Of a DNA stretch of 64,000 nt, positions 54,979 through 64,000 are shown one piece after another (position 1 is the first letter of the stretch; each line of letters begins with the position of its first letter). The stretch is from Aradus depressus. Its lineage: Eukaryota > Arthropoda > Insecta > Hemiptera > Aradidae. The stretch lies in the NCBI GenBank assembly GCA_963662175.1, contig OY759214.1:9734001-9798000 (forward strand), in the 5' to 3' direction. Position numbers and translations under genes: made by a program. The notes under the pieces were generated by a model. The model did no database searches, was not told the DNA's origin, and saw nothing but the letters and a program-made list of their open reading frames with translations.

Positions 54979-55358
54979 AGTCGTCGGTGAATCACCGACT
55001 ATGTACTTCCACAGCACGAATTACTACTCAATTATGTTTTCTCCCTCCAAAGCCAATCAACCATTTGTGCTTTTTTTTATTTTATTTATAAACAGATATT
55101 TATAATTTATAACTGGGAATATGGAAATGAGTGTGAAGGATTTTCTTGGAGATGTAATAGGTTGGCTATTGTACGAAGTATTTTGGATTGCAGGGATTGA
55201 ATGCACTTCAAGTGGCTTCTGAATCCTCGATATATTCATTCGGCAGTTATTGGGATTTTTGAGTTGATCCCTATCCCTAATTCCCTCTCCCCTTGGACCG
55301 CTTTGGCTGAAAATCAATAAGTGTCGTCCTTATAGGGCTTTGAATTTACAAATGAAAT
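54979..55358 (-). repeat. Rep-A copy with a 130-bp insert
   Basis: gtcgtcggtgaatcaccgac to gccaatcaaccatttgtgc is interrupted by T-rich non-Rep-A sequence (about 55071-55205), then resumes at agtggcttctgaatcctcga. Confidence 0.75.
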
Positions 55359-55380
55359 GGTTCTGGGGGGGACTATTCTA

Positions 55381-55629
55381 GGGGTAAAAAAAAAGGAAGC
55401 CCGCCGACCTTCGGATGGGACGTTAAGCGATGGTCCCGAGCCTGTACGATGACAGGTACTCGTTAAAGACCCCTACCCTTGGTGAATAAATATAGGGTAG
55501 TCAAAATTTAGGACTCCCTTAGTAGAGTCGGGCTCGTGTCCATCAGAGCGACGAAAGAGCGCTCTGGTAGTAGGCGACATGACCTTATTATTTACTTTAA
55601 TAAAGCCTGGGCATGAGACATGGTAACCA
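55381..55629 (+). mobile_element. SINE-1 copy, headless
   Basis: gaccttcggatgggacgtta through cctgggcatgagacatggta; the tRNA head is replaced by an A-run. Confidence 0.85.
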
Positions 55630-55667
55630 AGACATATATTTATTTTCAACCAGTCGTTAAATTAGGT

Positions 55668-55712
55668 TCAGAGGGGAAGTACATTGCCGTCATTCATCGA
55701 CTTTTTTTTTTC
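55668..55712 (+). repeat. Rep-A 3' tip
   Basis: gaggggaagtacattgccgt and cattcatcgacttttttttt. Confidence 0.7.
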
Positions 55713-56067
55713 ATAAATGTTCATGGTACCCTTACAAGTGTTTTTTTTTTTTTTTTGAAAAAATAGGGGATGTAGAAGCCGTTTTATTAGTCATATGTTG
55801 GGTGATGCCATCATGTCAGAGCGGGCCCACCCTTGTGAAATATAAAACACATGTATCACATGTCAACATCAGGCACACTCATCCTATGCCAGACTTTATA
55901 CTAACCTCACTTATTTTTAAATGTCTTTTAACTCTTCAGGAGATATCAAAAATGATTCTACAGCCCATCGTTGCAAGTTCCATTTTTTAAAGTTAATATT
56001 CCAACTTGAGTATATCGCAGACCGAGCCAATATTCTCTACATCTTTTATTTCAAGTGATTTTTACTC

Positions 56068-57212
56068 CCCCAGATACGGAATTTCATGTCTTCCGACCTA
56101 TCTGTGCGTCTTTGTGTGAACACGATAACTTCCAATATAATAAATGCTTCGACACGAAATTTTATATGTGAATCCAGAACACTGTAACGACGACACCTAT
56201 TGATTTTCAGTCAAATTGACCAAAGGGAAGAGGGGGATTAGGGGGGAGAATTAACTCCAAAACTCTAATTGCCCTGCGTCTATATCAATGTTATCCCCTT
56301 CAAAATGGTCCCCGTTGGATATTATACACTTATGCCAGGGCTTCTTCCAATCCCCGAAATACTTCTGGAACTCGATCTTTGGGATAGCATTTAGCTCTCT
56401 CAGCGATGCGCTTCTAATCTCATCTATGCTTGTGAAACGACGGCCCTTTAAGGTTCTCTTTATTGTTGGAAACAGAAAAAAGTCACACGGAGCCACGTCT
56501 GGCGAATATGGAGGCTGGGTTGTTTTTGGCCAAAAATTCACGAACAAGCAATGAAGTGTGAGCAGGTGGTGCAAAAGCCATGAATTGTTTCGCCACAAAT
56601 CCGGGCGTTTTTTTCGGATTGCTTCACACAAACGGCGCTGCACTTGTAGGTAGTACTCCTTATTGATCGTTTGAACTTGTGGCAAGAACTCATGGTGCAC
56701 TATGCCGTTAAAAAAGGTGTTGGGGCGTCCAGGGCACTCGTCATCGTCTTCACAGCCTTCTTGGAAACGCTTGTATCACTCGTAAACCCTAGTTTTACTC
56801 ATAGCAAACTCACCAAAAGCAATATTTAACATTTCTAAAACTTTGCTGCACTTTATTCCATTCTTATAGCAACATTTATTGCAAATTCTCTGATCCATTT
56901 TGTAAACAAATAAATAATCGCTGATCGTACCAAAACTCATGTACCCTCTTCAACAGCTGATCGCGGGAATCGGACTAATACAACCCGCGAAATTAAAAAA
57001 TTCCCGTTACTTTTTAAACACACCTATCGACACAAAATTTCATATGTGAGTTCAAAACCGCATAACAGGGGGGATCAGAGGGGGCTCAACTCAATAACCC
57101 CAATATTTGCCGATGTAATGAATTTATCGACACAAATTTTAGTGTGAGGATTTAGGAACCCCCCTGTATAAGTAAACTGTTCGTTCACATTGCCTGTGAT
57201 TCACCGAATATA
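56068..57212 (+). repeat. Rep-A copy split by a mariner relic
   Basis: The left part is 56068-56271 (5' end and first module, ending aactccaaaactcta). The right part is 57025-57212 (tatcgacacaaaatttcata to the terminal cctgtgattcaccga). Confidence 0.8.
56251..57024 (-). pseudogene. mariner-family transposase pseudogene
   Basis: The minus strand carries both ends of a mariner transposase, which normally cuts and pastes the element using a DD34D triad. At the N-terminal side (about 56898-56720) MDQRICNKCCYKNGIKCSKV and a helix-turn-helix ending KTRVYE run into a TGA stop, then YKRFQEGCEDDDECPGRPN. The middle is deleted. The 149-aa frame (56251-56700) then gives HHEFLPQVQTINKEYYLQVQ, the YSPDVAPCDFFLFP block with the last catalytic Asp, and the WKKPWHKCIISNGDHFEGD end. 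The middle catalytic block reads HHLLTLH, so its Asp is gone. One terminal sequence is seen (aggtgtgtttaaaaagtaac, inverted at 57003-57026); the other is missing. The element is inactive. Confidence 0.9.
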
Positions 57213-57611
57213 TATTTTTCTTGGTTCTTCATTCGCATGCAATCTACTTCAGATAATATAGTCACTCTCGGCCAATGTGCTAGTATTGATCAAAAAATCA
57301 CTTTGCCAAATCTCGTTAGTTACTTAACTAAGAGGTTTTGTGTGTAAATAATGTAAGACCAGGATCTGGGAAACACAGCCCAGCAGGGGTGTGATAATTA
57401 GGGGAAAAATGCTTTTACTGGTGTGGAGAGGCACGGAAGTCTGTTAAATGGGGTCGGGAGTTGTCCAAGCTTGAGGAGAGAGAGCACACATTGAAGGGCT
57501 CCATTTATGAACAAAGAGAAAGATCATATTTCACAATATCTGAGGAAGCGCAGAAGAAATCAGACTGACTTACGTTCTGGTAGCAATCCCGTAAAGGCTC
57601 TTCCATAATTA
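57213..57611. other. No recognisable feature
   Basis: No supported gene. Confidence 0.4.
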
Positions 57612-57660
57612 CTTTCCCAGACATATAAAGTATAGGAAGTAAAGTAATCGGTCAGAAATA
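57612..57660 (+). repeat. Rep-A 5' tip, cut by a SINE-1
   Basis: tataaagtataggaagtaaa then gtaatcggtcagaaatagg. Confidence 0.65.
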
Positions 57661-57667
57661 GGCTCCC

Positions 57668-57908
57668 GAAGTTAGTTATGAAGTCTCATGCCCGGGCTTT
57701 AACTACAAGGTCACATCGCTTACTACCAGAATACTCTTTCACTCTGGAGGACATGCGTCTGACTCCACCAAAGGAATCCTAAATTTGGCCTATCCAGGTT
57801 CAGTTTACCTAAGATAAGGGGTCTTTAACGAATACCTGACATCGTACAGGCTCGGGACCATCCGAAAGATCTGGGTTTCCAACCCGCAGTCTTGAGTTCA
57901 GTAGGCCT
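57668..57908 (-). mobile_element. SINE-1 copy
   Basis: tcatgcccgggctttaacta, gaatacctgacatcgtacag and gggtttccaacccgcagtct; the head is partly deleted. Confidence 0.85.
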
Positions 57909-57929
57909 AAACCGAAGTAATGAATGTAT

Positions 57930-58185
57930 CACAGGTTAGCCGGCTTTCGAGGTTATCAGTCAGTCTGAAAATAACTGTGTGAAACGTTGTGACGCAGATG
58001 GGGTACAGGCAATCAGTTCCCATCCATTAAATTTTAAATTGTTACTTTTTTTATCGTTTTTGTACTTTATATTTAATGGTGTTTTATTTAATTTATTCAT
58101 TTGTTTTGTGAATTGTGTTGTTTTGAATGTTTTATCAGACTACCTGATGAAAAGGGCAACCTCGAAACCGGCTAGCTAGAAAATA
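57930..58185. mobile_element. Penelope-like terminal piece with inverted hammerhead-like ends
   Basis: The right end reads ctgatgaaaagggcaacctc then gaaaccggctagc, the CTGATGA ... GAAA layout of a hammerhead core with a GCAA-capped stem II (three firm pairs, one mismatch). The left end at 57932-57967 is an inverted partial copy (agccggctttcgaggttatc). About 180 bp of T-rich sequence lies between. Penelope-like elements carry such ribozymes in their terminal repeats; no RT or GIY-YIG domain is present here. Confidence 0.45.
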
Positions 58186-58277
58186 AATTAATAAAACTTG
58201 TGAGAGGTCACAGAAGACTATATTTTTATTTTACAACCCGTGAAATAATCACTTTGACTATATCAGCCATCTTCACT

Positions 58278-58330
58278 CTAATGAATGTATCGACACGAAA
58301 TTTTATATGTAAATCCCCAATCCTATAAAG
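58278..58330 (+). repeat. Rep-A fragment
   Basis: ctaatgaatgtatcgacacg and ttatatgtaaatccccaatc. Confidence 0.65.
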
Positions 58331-58332
58331 GC

Positions 58333-58408
58333 GACGTCCATCGCTTAACGTCCCATTCGAAAAGTGGCAAACTCGTCCGGGTTTCGAACCCGCGAAATTG
58401 AGCTCAGT
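58333..58408 (-). mobile_element. SINE-1 head fragment
   Basis: catcgcttaacgtcccattc and gtttcgaacccgcgaaattg then agctcagt. Confidence 0.8.
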
Positions 58409-58445
58409 ATAATAATATTATTATAATGAAAATGTTTTACGTCCC

Positions 58446-58837
58446 AGCTCAACGAAGTATAGGGGAGTTATGTAATCGGTCAAAAATTCAGTTTTCGACG
58501 GAATGTCATGTTTTCCCACCTCTACATTCCAAATATGAAAAAAAAAATCTGTGTCTGTGAACACGATAACTCCCGATAGAATGAATATATCGACACGAAA
58601 TTTTGTATGTGTATCCAGAACCATCTAACGACACCAATTGTTTTTCAGCCAAATCGACTACAGAGAAGGGGGGTTAAACGGGAGGTTCAACATAAAACCT
58701 CTCATAACTGCTAGTAGAATGAACCTATCGACACGAAATTTTATATGCTTTTCAGACAAATCAGACAAAGTGGAAGGGGGATAAGACACAAAATTGAAGT
58801 CAACTATTGAATATTAGCGCCAAGGGTCGACTGGTTT
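58446..58837 (+). repeat. Rep-A copy
   Basis: caacgaagtataggggagtt, atgaatatatcgacacgaaa and two modules, ending attagcgccaagggtcgact. Confidence 0.8.
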
Positions 58838-59153
58838 TATGTTACAATTTTGGTTGCGTTGAGCCGTTTCGACTGCCGTTCTTGCATATAGGGAGGCGAT
58901 GCGAGCATCATAGGAACGAGCTCTGTAAAGAAAGTGTGGCTGGGACTTGGGGAATGTGACGATATCCACTTTCCACCCGGCCGCCAGTCTCTCTTCTCTC
59001 CACACTTTCTAAGACATTTCACCCTGTCAGCACACATTTCAGCTTCAAGTGGACGTATTGCAGGGGCTCGACTAACATACTGTAAAAGGGGAAAGAACTT
59101 GGTCGCTCAATGTACTTCCCCAGCTCAAATTGAGCAACCCGACTATTACTCTA
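58838..59153. other. Mostly unassigned
   Basis: Overlapping frames on both strands are not recognisable. A Rep-A scrap (aatgtacttccccagctcaa) lies at 59108-59128. Confidence 0.4.
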
Positions 59154-59490
59154 TGTGATGTAAAAAATTTACACACATTAAAATTATTAAAATATTATAA
59201 AATCAATTATTATTATTTGTATACAAACAGCTGTTAGGAGTGAAGCAACTTAATTAATGAATAAATATACAAAGATGGACTAGTCGCATTTTGTTTTAAA
59301 ATGAGAACAACAAATGACGCTGATCAGCTGTTTTCAAATAGTCGAGACAGTCGGAGTTGAGATGTGGGGGTGGAAAGTCAAGAAGAGTTTTTAGAGTTAA
59401 GGTGTAGTGAACTAGTCTGAGTGAGAGAAGATGTAGAGGAGGTAAATTATAACATTGGTAGATAGAAAAGGTACTTTTTATTTATATGTA
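59154..59490 (-). repeat. Rep-B copy 4, truncated
   Basis: It begins TGTGATGTAAAAAATTTACA and matches copy 3 through aaacagctgttaggagtgaa to tacttttta. It is cut where the LINE begins. Confidence 0.75.
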
Positions 59491-59496
59491 TATAAA

Positions 59497-60262
59497 ATCC
59501 CCCAATCCGTCACTCTCCTTCCGTGGCTTCCTTCAGATCCTCACTACTCCAATTCATCTTCACTAAACAATCCACTCCCCTTTGATGTCTTCCCCGTATT
59601 CGCCAATTCGTCAACCTCAATTATCTAATCACTTAAATTATTTACTTATCCCATTTTTTCTCTTTTTTTTTTTTTTGTTATTCTCTATTTTTATTATATT
59701 TATTTTATCATATTTTCTAAATTGTTCGATCATAATCAATATTATTCCTTTTTTGGTTCATGTTACACATTTATATATTTTTATCATGCATTTATTTATT
59801 TTTTACTTTATCTTGTTCTATTCTCTCTCCTCACACTTCCTATCTACCCCTACTGTAGAAAATTAATTTCATTTCAAATCTTGCCCCTTCTCTTTTGGAA
59901 TCAACCATCATAGTATTATTCTCTGTCGATTTTTATTAACCTATTCTATTTTTTTTCTTATTTATATAGATTTTTTTTACATATTCTCTTTTATTTATAT
60001 GGATACTTTTATTTTTATTTTTTTCTTCATAATTAAGCTGTTCATTTTATGTTTTTTCATATTAATCTTTTGTTTATCTATATTTATATATAATTGTCCA
60101 GTTTTTCTCCAATATAGCACTAATTTATTTATTTATTTATTTGTACGTCATACTGATACTATATTTCATTGTTTCCTGTTATTTACTCTATGTGTATTTA
60201 TTCTTAGGGGAGCTCGGTCCCAGAATAATAAAATTTCTTTTCATTTCATTTCAATAACAGCA
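59497..60262 (+). pseudogene. LINE C-terminal tip and 3' UTR
   Basis: The reading QSVTLLPWLPSDPHYSNS from 59503 ends soon after at about 59640 and is related to the minus-strand relic at 8758-9035. A long T-rich 3' UTR follows, finishing with aggggagctcggtcccagaa, taataaaa and a (TTTCA) repeat at 60238-60262, a typical LINE 3' end. The large T-rich frames within it are low-complexity. Confidence 0.6.
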
Positions 60263-60275
60263 ACTACCACAGATA

Positions 60276-60780
60276 GATCCGTGTTGGCATCGGCCATGTT
60301 GGATACTGTCATAGTCATCTCCTTGCGTGTCGACTGTACCTTATCATGACAGTACTATCGAGGTGAATATCATGATAGTACTCTCGTGAAACCGAGGCTT
60401 TAATGTAATTTAAAAAAATCCTGAGTTAATGACCGACAGTGTACTTCCCCAGCTCGATACATTTGTTGATAGTTGGGGACAGCTCTGTGGCTAGAGACCA
60501 GCTCTCCACTATATATTATCCAGGCTCACTCACTCACTCACTGTCCTCATTTTATTTTCCATTTGAGTCAGACAAAAACCCATTTGTTCTCCTTGGTGTC
60601 ACTTTCTTTGACGTAGCGTTTTCCTAAATTACTTTAAGTGGAATCTATTGTCGAGGGCTTTCACGAACACACCCGACAGATTTATATAACTTTTCTACAT
60701 ATTGTTTCCATCTTCAAAGTGTTTTATGTTTTTAATTGTTTATGTATATTTAAATGAAATATGTGTTGTAGGCACTAAAG
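60276..60780. other. No recognisable feature
   Basis: Contains the inverted words atcatgacagtactatcg and atatcatgatagtactctcg near 60344-60386. No gene. Confidence 0.4.
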
Positions 60781-62066
60781 GACATTCTTATACCAATCAT
60801 GCTTATAGATCCAATCTCTTTCCCTAGTTGGCGTCAGCGGTATTTTTTTGTTTCATTGTACAACGTAATTCTGAGAATGATTTTCTTATAACCCGGTAAT
60901 ACAAGTATGAAATGATTACGAGAAGGGGAAGTGGAGAGGAAGTGATATTTAAGCATAGTTGGTTTAAGAAAGTCCTGTAATGGCCTCATAACATATACCT
61001 TATTTTGAGGGCGTCGGTAGCTAAGTGGTATGCGTGCTTGACTTCTGAGCTCAAGGTCGTGGGTTCGTAGCCCGACCGAGGCCCTTAGTTTATTTTATCT
61101 GGGAGGTAAAATAAACTTAAGCACGCCGTCCTTCGGATGGGACGTTAAGCGATGGTCCCGAGCCTGTATAATGTCAAGTACTCGTTAAAGACCCCTACTC
61201 TAGATGAATAAAAATTTAGGGTAGGCAAAATTTAGGACTCCCACAGTAGAGTCGGGCTCATGTCCACCAGAGTGACGAAAGAGCGCTCTGGTAGTAGGCG
61301 ATATGACCTCGTAGTTAAAGCCCGGGCATGAGTCATAAAACCTAACCTATACCTTATTTTTTTCTTAATTTTTATACTTCTTGATAAAAATCACTAATAA
61401 TAAAAAATATTTTAAAATTCTTGCTACGGGGATACAACTTCAACATTATTTTGAAATATTTCATTGTTTAAGGCGCTATAACTTTCCTCGTGTTGATCCT
61501 ATCTCAAATCTGAGGACTTGATGTTGGAAATTTTATAAGGAACATTTTTGATAGGAACCATGTTTTTGATAGGACTAACCATTTTCGGGTAAATCAAGGA
61601 TACGTCTAAAAATCCGTGTTTCAAAACTATATTTCAGGACGGTTTTCGGCATATATCTCGAAAAGCGGACCACCTACATAAAATTGACTTTTACATAAAA
61701 TATTTATTTTATTCTTTTCAACAACTTTTACATAAAAATATGTTTGATGAGGTCATAAAGGTAAGCGGTGTCTTGTAAAATAGGATTCTAAACTAAACTG
61801 GTCTCAATTTTCGTCCGATTTTGGCCAAAATCTAATCAGATCTAAGTTAGTACATGTGTCTCTACATTCCAAATTTCATAGCTAAACTCGTTTTCGCGGT
61901 AGAGTGCTCACAATTTTCCAATTACACACACACACACACAGACAGAGATCATTGCGAAAATGGTCAAACCGTATTCAGAGGACCTTGAAACGTGAAAATC
62001 CGTTGAAACCTCGATCTCAGATTTTCGCACGATTGGAATACTTATACTATAGGTATAAGAAAAATG
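60781..62066 (+). repeat. Rep-C copy split by a SINE-1
   Basis: The left part (60781-61006) has the head and hairpin region plus an inverted head. The right part (61348-62066) has the core (ataggactaaccattttcgg, ggacggttttcggcatatat), a (CA)n at 61924-61939, gaccttgaaacgtgaaaatc and the end ataggtataagaaa. Confidence 0.75.
61007..61347 (+). mobile_element. SINE-1, full length with target duplication
   Basis: The head gagggcgtcggtagctaagt has a decayed B box (gggttcgtagcccg), the body is complete and the tail reads cataaaacctaacc. tataccttatttt occurs at 60994-61006 and 61348-61360, a perfect 13-bp target duplication. This copy defines the SINE ends. Confidence 0.95.
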
Positions 62067-62504
62067 TAAAAAATAAAGAAAAACATGTTTAAAAAAAAAA
62101 TATTGTCCATTTCACAAAATATATAAAGACAGTATTTTGTTAAGTCATATACCCATATACTTTATATATTTTGTAAAAAAGACAATGTTTTTTAAATGAA
62201 CGTTTTTCTTCATTTTCAAGTGTTTGACAATATTTTGCAAAAAATGTTCAGGATAAAAAAAAAAAAAATGTACATTTTGTGGTTTAACGTCAAATTGGAC
62301 GACAGTCAGTAAAGTCCCGTATTCACAGGGAGTTTGCATCTCTTCAAACTGGTAAGGGAGGCTAAACGCGATTTTAAGTTCAAATCCGATTAAAGCGAGA
62401 AAATTTACCAAGTACCCCGTGGCAAGTATGAGTGGGGAAACACAAACACTGCAACCTACAAGGCAATATACAACGGTTTTTTTAAATCAGTATTTGTTAT
62501 CACT
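62067..62504. other. No recognisable feature
   Basis: AT-rich, with A-runs and no supported gene. Confidence 0.4.
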
Positions 62505-62514
62505 TCCCCAGCTC

Positions 62515-63265
62515 CTCCGATCGATTTGACTAAAAATCTGATGATGTACCGATAGTTTATAACTATTGATAGTCTAAGTAACTATCGATATGAATATTCC
62601 TTCATTAAAGGGGATACGTTTTGAAGAAAGTTATTTTAGAACTTTTACTTTGATGCTGGGAAAAGTGCTAAATGTACTTTGTGCGAAGAGTTATTCAAAA
62701 CTAGTTGCAACACATCCAATGTAAGCATCAGCTCTTGAGACATCACCAAGGAACATATAAACCGGCACCCAAGACCAAACAACTCACTGCAGAAGCTGGA
62801 TCACTGCCTACTGTTCCATAATGTTTTACAAAAGTATTTTTCGACAAGTTGTTGATTGAAATAAAAATTGTTGAATCTAATGCAATTGTACCTACTTGAT
62901 TGTTTTTTGATTATCTACAATAAGTGTTTTTGAATTTTAATTATTGTGTCAATGTTCTTGCCAAGAGTTATATTTAATGCGATTATTTTCGACAGAAAAT
63001 ATTATTTCCATAAAATAAAAGATCGATTTGAAAGAACAATTACTTATTCGATTGATATTTTTATTCCCCTTTCATCCTCCATAACATAGAATAATTTAAA
63101 TTAGGTAGATGTACATGGAAAAATAAAAATAAAATAATCATATTATAATATAATATTGGAATAGTAAAGTATTTTGCATGAAAAGCGGCAACTTACTGAA
63201 TTATCGATAATGTCGATAGTTTTCCACCGATAGTATCCATCTATCGACTATCCCCATCCTTAGTG
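62515..63265 (+). pseudogene. hAT-like relic with BED zinc finger
   Basis: Near 62660-62750 the plus strand reads FDAGKSAKCTLCEELFKTSC then NTSNV, a BED-type C-x2-C finger. After a one-base frameshift KHQLLRHHQG supplies the two His. The flanks (62548-62590 and 63200-63250) are rich in ATCGATAG and TATCGATA words, like the relic at 7.3-8.0 kb. The transposase core is missing. Confidence 0.6.
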
Positions 63266-63357
63266 CAGACTGCCCGATTCAAAAGGCTGGAAGAACTGCC
63301 AACATAAACTAATTTCCTTATATGTTTATGTTTAGTGAATATTTTATTTATATGTTT

Positions 63358-63832
63358 TACTTCTCCAGCAATACGAAATATAGGGGGAAGTTATGTAACC
63401 CGCCAGCAATTCGATGCAGAGTTTTCTGTGGAATTTCATGTATCTATCTCCTGATTCAAAAAATGTGTCTATGTTAACACATGAATGTATCACACGAAAT
63501 TGTATATGTGCATCGAGAATACCGTAAGGACGACACGTATTGATTTTCAGCCAAATCACCCAAAGGGACTGTCGATTTATCGACTCGTTTATATCGACTT
63601 CGACTTTCATTTGTAATTCAAAAACCCCATAAGGAGAGAGGGCTCAACTCAATAACTGGAGAAGTAGTGAATTTATCGGCCCAAAATGTAGTATGAAGAT
63701 TCAGAAGCCCCTAATGTAAGTCAACTATTAATTTCTAGGCCAAACGGTCTACTGGTTTTGGAGGGCGTGTAAAAAGTTAATTGATTAATTCGTTCTGGGG
63801 AAGTACAATGTCGATGATTTACCGACTGTTTT
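63358..63832 (+). repeat. Rep-A copy, nearly complete
   Basis: It runs from acttctccagcaatacgaaa and tatagggggaagttatgtaa through diverged modules to ttaattgattaattcgttct and ggggaagtacaatgtcgatg then atttaccgac. Confidence 0.8.
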
Positions 63833-64000
63833 GTGTTAAATGTTAAATAACTGATAGACAAGAATATACCCTTCATCTAGAAATTGTTATTCACTTCATG
63901 AACCTCAGGTACAATAGCGGTGATTTCAGACTGACTTCTTGGGCATAGCCCTGACCCTAGGTCGAACTAAATACACGACCTAGCCAACTATTACTCTCTT

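Noticed and set aside
59582..60349. Two or three overlapping Phe/Ile-rich plus frames
   Set aside because: They are T-rich LINE 3' UTR sequence without domain content.

Overview
The window looks like intergenic or intronic DNA from an AT-rich invertebrate nuclear genome. An insect is most likely and a hemipteran such as a planthopper or leafhopper is my guess, but no host gene is present to confirm it. I see no complete host protein gene, rRNA or real tRNA gene, and no bacterial gene structure. Almost everything recognisable is a mobile element, an element relic or a tandem repeat. Most long open frames are chance or low-complexity frames.

The only well-preserved coding unit is a 7.8-kb LTR retrotransposon at about 15497-23316. 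It has two apparently identical 1,480-bp LTRs, a primer-binding site of the tRNA-Lys type, an intact gag and a second frame. A canonical -1 slippery heptamer sits directly before the gag stop. The second frame encodes a G-patch domain and then, after an acidic linker, an integrase C-terminal tail. Protease, reverse transcriptase, RNase H and the integrase core are absent, so this is a young, non-autonomous, gag-expressing element. It sits in a (TA)n tract. An 11-nt segment 7 nt after the slippery site is exactly complementary to a segment 130 nt downstream, a candidate long-range frameshift stimulator.

Around it lie several interspersed families. Rep-A is a modular repeat with hairpin ends and roughly 35 copies or fragments. 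SINE-1 is a tRNA-derived SINE of about 340 bp with roughly 20 copies, three or four with target-site duplications. SINE-2 is a second tRNA-derived family. Rep-B is about 0.9 kb and Rep-C is a 1.0-1.3-kb repeat. There are relics of LINEs (8.8, 9.1-9.6, 38.1-38.8, 41.9-43.0, 51.4 and 59.5-60.3 kb), hAT elements (7.3-8.0, 10.3-10.9, 48.2-49.1 and 62.5-63.3 kb), mariner (56.3-57.0 kb), pogo/Tigger (25.9-26.9 kb), PIF/Harbinger with a MADF-like exon relic (24.0-24.6 kb), a Helitron (6.0-6.4 kb), Penelope-like terminal pieces with a decayed hammerhead-like core (6.5 and 57.9-58.2 kb) and foldback elements (0.5, 3.8, 24.9 and 52.5-53.1 kb). Tandem arrays include a 27-bp minisatellite at 1.8 kb, a 55-bp array at 32.4 kb, a composite 60-bp array at 39.2 kb and long homopolymers.

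Insertion order can be read in places: mariner inside Rep-A, SINE-1 inside Rep-A and inside Rep-C, a foldback inside SINE-1. Repeat boundaries were read by eye and are approximate unless a target duplication is stated.
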